Shown here: positions 59,906 through 64,000 of the stretch, piece by piece | Layout: every line of letters starts with the position of its first letter | Position numbering within the stretch: the first letter of the stretch is position 1 | Source of the DNA: Limnohabitans planktonicus II-D5 | Lineage (GTDB): Bacteria > Pseudomonadota > Gammaproteobacteria > Burkholderiales > Burkholderiaceae_C | Reading direction: 5' to 3' | Assembly (NCBI RefSeq): GCF_001270065.2 | Contig: NZ_LFYT02000022.1 | Coordinates: 16,174 to 80,173 of the forward strand | Length of the DNA: 64,000 nt | Made by a program: the position numbers and the translations under genes | Notes under the pieces: model-generated | Seen by the model: the letters and a program-made list of their open reading frames with translations, nothing else | Told to the model about the DNA's origin: nothing | Databases searched by the model: none

Positions 59906-60098
59906 TATATTGATCCGGCCCTGTGAAGTTTGCGGGGTGACTTCAATCTTGCTCCTTGTGGGAGCTAGCCCTGCTGGCGATCAGACGCTTGTGAACCACT
60001 GGCTTTTCGCTTGGCTGGAAGCTCCCACAAAATCCTCCCAACTGGCAACACACGGTTCAGACTTCATGGGGCCGAATCCATAAGTCGGCGCAAAATTT
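59906..60098. repeat. Right copy (R2) of the long direct repeat bracketing paaABCDE
   Basis: Matches 55434-55640. It contains family-2 hairpins at 59958-59981 and 60008-60028 and ends inside metF, covering its last codons. This and the REP pair before it fill the 318-base gap 59746-60063; no gene is seen there. Confidence 0.75.
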
Positions 60099-60909
60099 CG
60101 GTGGTCGCCGCACTCTGGTTCATGGTGTAAAAATGAATGGCGGGTACGCCGCCGTTGATGAGCTGCTCGCACAAGTCACTCACCACATCCAGGCCAAAGG
60201 CCTTGATGGACTCGATGTCATCGCCATAGCCCTGCAAACGCAACCTGATCCAGCGCGGGATTTCGGCACCACAAGCGTCGGAAAAACGCAGCAACTGCGA
60301 CGAGCTGGTAATCGGCATGATGCCCGGCACCACGGGCACGTCCACACCGAGCTTGTAGGCGTCGTCTACAAAGCGGAAGTAGGCATCGCTGTTGTAAAAA
60401 TATTGTGTGATGGCTGAGTTGGCACCGGCCTTGACCTTGGTGGCAAAAGCCTGCAAGTCGGCTTCGGGCGACTTGGCCTGCGGGTGAATCTCGGGGTATG
60501 CCGCCACTTCGATATGAAAGTCGTCACCGGTCTCGGTGCGGATGAAACTCACCAGATCACTGGCGTAATGGAACTCGCCACCCGCCCCGTAGCCGCTGGG
60601 CAAATCACCGCGCAAAGCCACCAGGCGCTTAACGCCCATGGCCTTGAGCGTGGCCAGCTCTTCGCGCACCGAAGCCTTGGTCGCGCCAATGCACGAGAAG
60701 TGCGAAGCAGCTGCAACACCCTCGCTCAGGATGGCACTCACTGTCGAGAACGTGCCTTCTTGCGTAGACCCGCCTGCCCCATAAGTGACCGAGCAAAACT
60801 CAGGCTTCAGGGCGTACAGTTTCTCGCGCACACCGCGCAGTTTTTCAGCGCCTTCGGGCGTTTTGGGAGGAAAAAATTCCAGGCTGATGGGCAGTTTCAA
60901 ACCAGACAT
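60064..60909 (-). CDS. metF: 5,10-methylenetetrahydrofolate reductase
   Basis: FAD-dependent reductase that makes 5-methyl-THF for methionine synthesis, 281 residues. Family strings: ISLEFFPPKTPEG, PEFCSVTYGAGGSTQEGTF, LVALRGDLP, NSAITQYFYNSDAYFRFVDD (in parts) and VPGIMPITS. I start at ATG 60909 (MSGLKLPISLEFF) with AAGG eight bases upstream; ATG 60927 directly after the tlyA stop is possible. The last codons lie in repeat R2. It is the third gene after the riboswitch. Confidence 0.95.
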   Translation of the reverse strand: MSGLKLPISLEFFPPKTPEGAEKLRGVREKLYALKPEFCSVTYGAGGSTQEGTFSTVSAILSEGVAAASHFSCIGATKASVREELATLKAMGVKRLVALRGDLPSGYGAGGEFHYASDLVSFIRTETGDDFHIEVAAYPEIHPQAKSPEADLQAFATKVKAGANSAITQYFYNSDAYFRFVDDAYKLGVDVPVVPGIMPITSSSQLLRFSDACGAEIPRWIRLRLQGYGDDIESIKAFGLDVVSDLCEQLINGGVPAIHFYTMNQSAATTEILRRLMDSAP

Positions 60910-60927
60910 CACAACACCTTCAAACAT

Positions 60928-61776
60928 TCAATAGTCATTGGCCTTGGCATAGGCCTTGGCGGCCAGATCGGCCTCGTGTTCAACCCGCCGCTTTTCACGC
61001 GCAGGCAAAACTGCCGCCGGGTCAGGCCAGCAGGCCAGCACAAAAAATTCGTGATTGCCGTCACCGCCCGCAATCGGGCTGTCCAGCCATGCAGTGACCT
61101 GCATGCCCAACTCGGTCAAAGCCGTGCGCACACGGTTTTCGATGAACGGGAAATGGGTGTCGTCTTTCACGATGCCGCCCTTGCCCACTTGGCCTGGCTG
61201 AAGCTCAAACTGGGGTTTGACCAGCATCAGCAATTGGCCCGTGGGTTTGAGCAGATGCACCACACCGGGCAAGACCAGCGTGAGCGAAATGAACGACACA
61301 TCGCCCACCATCACATCAAAGCCATCCAGCGCATCCGGAATGCGTTCATCGCCAGGCTCCAGCTCGCGGGCGTTCACACCCTCAATGCAAACCACGCGCT
61401 CGTCCTCACGAATGCGCGGGTGCACTTGGGCATGGCCCACGTCAATGCCCACCACCTCGGCCGCGCCGTGCTGCAGCAAGCAGTCGGTGAAACCGCCAGT
61501 GCTTTGACCCACATCCAGGCAACGCAAGCCATCGACCTGAACGCCTGTGGCCTTCAAAGCGCCTTCGAGCTTGAGCCCGCCGCGCGAGACATAGCGCGAC
61601 TCGGCATCGTCCAGCAACTCCAGGGCTGCGCTTTCGGGCACCTCGTCGCGGTTTTTGACGACGGTGCGCCAAGTGCCGTCGGGCTGCTGCCACTTCACAC
61701 CCCCAGCAATCAGTCGCTGGGCTTGAGAGCGAGAAGCGGCCAAGCCACGTTCGACGAGAAGTTGGTCAATGCGCAT
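60928..61776 (-). CDS. tlyA: TlyA-family rRNA methyltransferase with S4 domain
   Basis: An S4 RNA-binding domain (MRIDQLLVERGLAASRSQAQRLIAGGVKW) is followed by an FtsJ-type methyltransferase domain (YVSRGGLKLEGAL, CLDVGQSTGGFTDCLLQHGA and VKPQFELQPGQVGKGG). TlyA methylates ribosomal RNA 2'-O positions and is often called haemolysin by older annotation. It has 282 residues from ATG 61776; the frame from 61791 has no better site. It lies between ahcY and metF in the same direction. Confidence 0.92.
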   Translation of the reverse strand: MRIDQLLVERGLAASRSQAQRLIAGGVKWQQPDGTWRTVVKNRDEVPESAALELLDDAESRYVSRGGLKLEGALKATGVQVDGLRCLDVGQSTGGFTDCLLQHGAAEVVGIDVGHAQVHPRIREDERVVCIEGVNARELEPGDERIPDALDGFDVMVGDVSFISLTLVLPGVVHLLKPTGQLLMLVKPQFELQPGQVGKGGIVKDDTHFPFIENRVRTALTELGMQVTAWLDSPIAGGDGNHEFFVLACWPDPAAVLPAREKRRVEHEADLAAKAYAKANDY

Positions 61777-61840
61777 GCGGTGGGGTTTCAATCAAACAAT
61801 GGTGGGAGGGATCAGCAGGCGATGGTGGCGCGACGAACAT

Positions 61841-61902
61841 GTCGGGGCTAAAGCCACCGACCTACGGAGCTGCATCTGTAGGTCGGCGGCTTCAGCCCCG
61901 AC
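61841..61902. repeat. Inverted pair of family-1 REP hairpins between ahcY and tlyA
   Basis: 61841-61865 (GTCGG, GGCT, loop, AGCC, A, CCGACCTAC) and the reverse copy 61878-61902 (GTAGGTCGG, C, GGCT, loop, AGCC, CCGAC). They are type C, with GGCT/AGCC inner stems, and face each other across a 12-base gap. Confidence 0.9.
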
Positions 61903-61954
61903 GTGACGTCGCAAAAACACCACGAAGGCTGAACCCCTCAACCCACTTTGCGCA

Positions 61955-63388
61955 TCAATAGCGGTAAGTGTTGGCCTTGTAAGGACCGTTTTTCGACACA
62001 CCGATGTAAGCGGCTTGCTCATCGCTGAGTTCGGTCAGCATCGCACCGACCTTTTTCAGGTGCAGGCGGGCCACTTTTTCATCGAGGTGCTTGGGCAACA
62101 CATAGACCTTGCCGGACTCGTAATGGTCTTGCTTGGTGAACAACTCGATCTGCGCAATCGTCTGGTTGGCAAACGAGGAAGACATCACGAAGCTGGGGTG
62201 GCCCGTGGCACAACCCAGGTTCACCAAACGGCCTTTGGCCAGCAGGGTGATCTTCTTGCCATCGGGGAAGATGATGTGGTCGACCTGGGGCTTGATCTCG
62301 TCCCACTGGCACTTGTCCAGCGAAGCGACATCGATTTCGTTGTCGAAGTGACCGATGTTGCAGACGATGGCTTCGTCTTTCATGGCGGCCATGTGCTCGT
62401 AGCGGATCACGTTCTTGTTGCCGGTGGCGGACACGAAGATGTCGCACTTGTCAGCGGCGTATTCCATGGTCACGACTTTGTAGCCTTCCATCGCGGCTTG
62501 CAGTGCGTTGATCGGGTCAATCTCGGTCACCCAGACTTGGGCGCTCAAAGCGCGCAAGGCTTGGGCCGAGCCCTTGCCCACGTCGCCGTAACCGGCCACA
62601 CAAGCGACTTTGCCCGCGATCATCACGTCGGTGGCGCGCTTGATCGAATCGACCAAGGATTCGCGGCAGCCGTACAGGTTGTCAAACTTGCTCTTGGTCA
62701 CCGAGTCGTTCACGTTGATGGCGCGGAACATCAGGCTGCCCTTGGCGGCCATCTCGTTCAGGCGCAGCACGCCGGTGGTGGTTTCTTCGGTCACGCCGAT
62801 GATGTGCGCGCCCTTGCGGCTGTACCAGGTGGGGTCCACAGCCAGCTTGGCCTTGATGGCGTTGAAGAGGCAGGTCTCTTCTTCGCTGGTGGGGTTGGCG
62901 ATCAAGGAAGCGTCGGTTTCGGCGCGCTTGCCCAAATGCATGAGCAAGGTGGCGTCGCCGCCGTCGTCCAGAATCATGTTGGGGCCTTCGCCTTCGGAGC
63001 CAGCGGGGCCAAAGTCAAAAATACGGTGGGTGTAGTCCCAGTAATCGGCCAGGGTCTCGCCCTTGATGGCGAACACAGGCGTACCCTTGGCAGCAATCGC
63101 GGCAGCGGCGTGGTCTTGGGTCGAGAAGATGTTGCAAGAAGCCCAACGCACATCGGCACCCAAGGCTTGCAGGGTCTCGATCAGCACGGCCGTCTGAATG
63201 GTCATGTGCAGCGAGCCGGTGATGCGAGCGCCCTTCAAGGGTTGAGCTGCGTTGAACTCTTCGCGGATGGCCATCAGGCCGGGCATTTCGGTCTCGGCGA
63301 TTTTGATTTCTTTGCGGCCCCAATCGGCCAAGCCGATGTCGGCAATCACGCAATCAGCGTTGACGGTGGAAGGCATACGTGCATTCAT
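61955..63388 (-). CDS. ahcY: S-adenosyl-L-homocysteine hydrolase
   Basis: Splits SAH to adenosine and homocysteine, keeping SAM-dependent methylation going; 477 residues. Family strings: [52 protein letters not shown] (NAD loop), [10 protein letters not shown] and the C-terminal [10 protein letters not shown]. It has the long insert ([18 protein letters not shown] region) of the proteobacterial class. GGAG lies eight bases before ATG 63388 (MNARMPSTV). It follows an SAH riboswitch. Confidence 0.97.
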   Translation of the reverse strand: MNARMPSTVNADCVIADIGLADWGRKEIKIAETEMPGLMAIREEFNAAQPLKGARITGSLHMTIQTAVLIETLQALGADVRWASCNIFSTQDHAAAAIAAKGTPVFAIKGETLADYWDYTHRIFDFGPAGSEGEGPNMILDDGGDATLLMHLGKRAETDASLIANPTSEEETCLFNAIKAKLAVDPTWYSRKGAHIIGVTEETTTGVLRLNEMAAKGSLMFRAINVNDSVTKSKFDNLYGCRESLVDSIKRATDVMIAGKVACVAGYGDVGKGSAQALRALSAQVWVTEIDPINALQAAMEGYKVVTMEYAADKCDIFVSATGNKNVIRYEHMAAMKDEAIVCNIGHFDNEIDVASLDKCQWDEIKPQVDHIIFPDGKKITLLAKGRLVNLGCATGHPSFVMSSSFANQTIAQIELFTKQDHYESGKVYVLPKHLDEKVARLHLKKVGAMLTELSDEQAAYIGVSKNGPYKANTYRY

Positions 63389-63500
63389 GAGAAAAGCTCC
63401 AAAGCAATGTGAAAAGGCCACACGCGTGGATGAAAGCACTGAATGGAAGTTACAGGCTCACCGCACGTCGAGTGGATGAGCGTCGTTGCTGTTTGAAGGT

Positions 63501-63559
63501 TCCGAGCCTCACGCCTGCTGCCAGCTTTGGGGCTGGTGGGCGCTGCAACGCTCCTCGGA
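63501..63559 (-). promoter_or_regulatory. S-adenosylhomocysteine riboswitch
   Basis: On the minus strand the closing helix is CCGAGGAGCG at the 5' end and GGCTCGG at the 3' end, with the conserved GCGTTGCAGCG string and a hairpin (CACCAGCC / GGCTGG-type). This is the betaproteobacterial SAH element pattern. It lies 113 bases upstream of ahcY and should raise expression of ahcY-tlyA-metF when SAH is high. Confidence 0.88.
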
Positions 63560-63616
63560 ATGGGCGTGATTCTAACTCATCCGATTTTTCGCCGGTGACT
63601 GGGGCAATCAGGGGCT

Positions 63617-63942
63617 GATCGCTTGCAGGGCAAGCTCCTACAGGGGAATGAATCTGCTGGTGCTCTTGAGTTTGTAGGAGCCAGCCTGCTGGCGATGAGG
63701 GGTAGCGAAGGCTCATCGCTTGCAGGGCAAGCTCCTACAGGGGAATGGATCTGCTGCGGCTGTTGAATTTGTAGGAGCCAGCCTGCTGGCGATGGGGCGA
63801 AGGCTTATCGCTTGCAGGGTAAGCTCCTACGAGGGGACATGGGTTTGTAGGAGCCAGCCTGCTGGCGATGGGGCGAAGGCTTATCGCTTGCAGGGCAAGC
63901 TCCTACAGGGGACATGTGTGTAGGAGCCAGCCTGCTGGCGAT
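63617..63942. repeat. Family-2 REP array of eight alternating hairpins at the window end
   Basis: Forward copies (GTAGGA, stem GCCAGC/GCTGGC, GAT) start at 63674, 63771, 63847 and 63920. Reverse copies (stem GCTTGC/GCAAGC, ending TCCTAC) are at 63617-63641, 63715-63738, 63807-63830 and 63883-63906. No gene is seen from 63389 to 64000 apart from the riboswitch. Confidence 0.92.
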
Positions 63943-64000
63943 AAGGTCGGCGAGGCACCGCTTGATCGCCTCGGGACCTTGTCCTACGATCTGCGCAGGG

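Overview
The window looks like chromosome of a Burkholderiales betaproteobacterium, most likely Comamonadaceae. The grounds are GC-rich coding sequence, housekeeping order (divergent mrcA and pilM, then pil and aroKB; an S-adenosylhomocysteine riboswitch before ahcY-tlyA-metF; rplM-rpsI-erpA; cyaY, LptM-like lipoprotein, lysA), a Bug-family solute receptor and a paaABCDE operon. This placement is inferred from protein and synteny resemblance only. I saw no rRNA or tRNA gene and no CRISPR array.

Layout. 1-7.9 kb: lipid-transport mlaE (cut by the window edge) and mlaF, then gltD and gltB, all minus. 7.9-8.7 kb: a REP-associated (Y1) transposase between perfect 25-bp inverted repeats. 8.8-17.4 kb: accessory genes, including a secreted ClpP-like/rhodanese fusion, an AtuA-like pair with a Bug receptor, a TPR protein, two small membrane proteins, a methyltransferase and a DUF1415 protein. 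17.4-27.1 kb: one tightly packed minus-strand defence operon, hsdR-hsdM-COG2865-hsdS-yhcG-rhuM. 27.3-32.3 kb: an MFS transporter, dgt and a large lipoprotein. 32.3-41.1 kb: aroB, aroK, an unusually reduced type IV pilus alignment cluster (pilQ, a pilO-pilP fusion, pilN, short pilM) and divergent mrcA. 41.1-42.3 kb: a 10-unit tandem REP array. 42.3-55.4 kb: cyaY, LptM-like lipoprotein, lysA, msrPQ, a lone receiver protein, dbpA, dtd, tyrS, an M23 peptidase, anmK, erpA, rpsI, rplM and rlmJ. 55.4-60.1 kb: paaABCDE behind a 28-bp palindromic operator, bracketed by a long direct repeat that carries a piece of the metF 3' end. 60.1-63.6 kb: metF, tlyA, ahcY and the riboswitch. 63.6-64.0 kb: a second type of REP array.

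Two themes stand out. First, many gaps carry REP-like hairpins of two families, both starting GTAG, with inner stems that covary between copies. They form tandem arrays, sit inside operons, supply the stop codon of cyaY and make spurious long ORFs. The only transposase of the matching type in the window has a differently built flanking repeat, so the enzyme serving the GTAG families is not identified here. Second, several genes have unusual architectures: a pilO-pilP fusion beside a shortened PilM and a PilQ without room for AMIN domains, a ClpP-like/rhodanese fusion, and a type I restriction operon with three embedded accessory genes. All product names rest on recognised motifs, length and context; no database search was possible.
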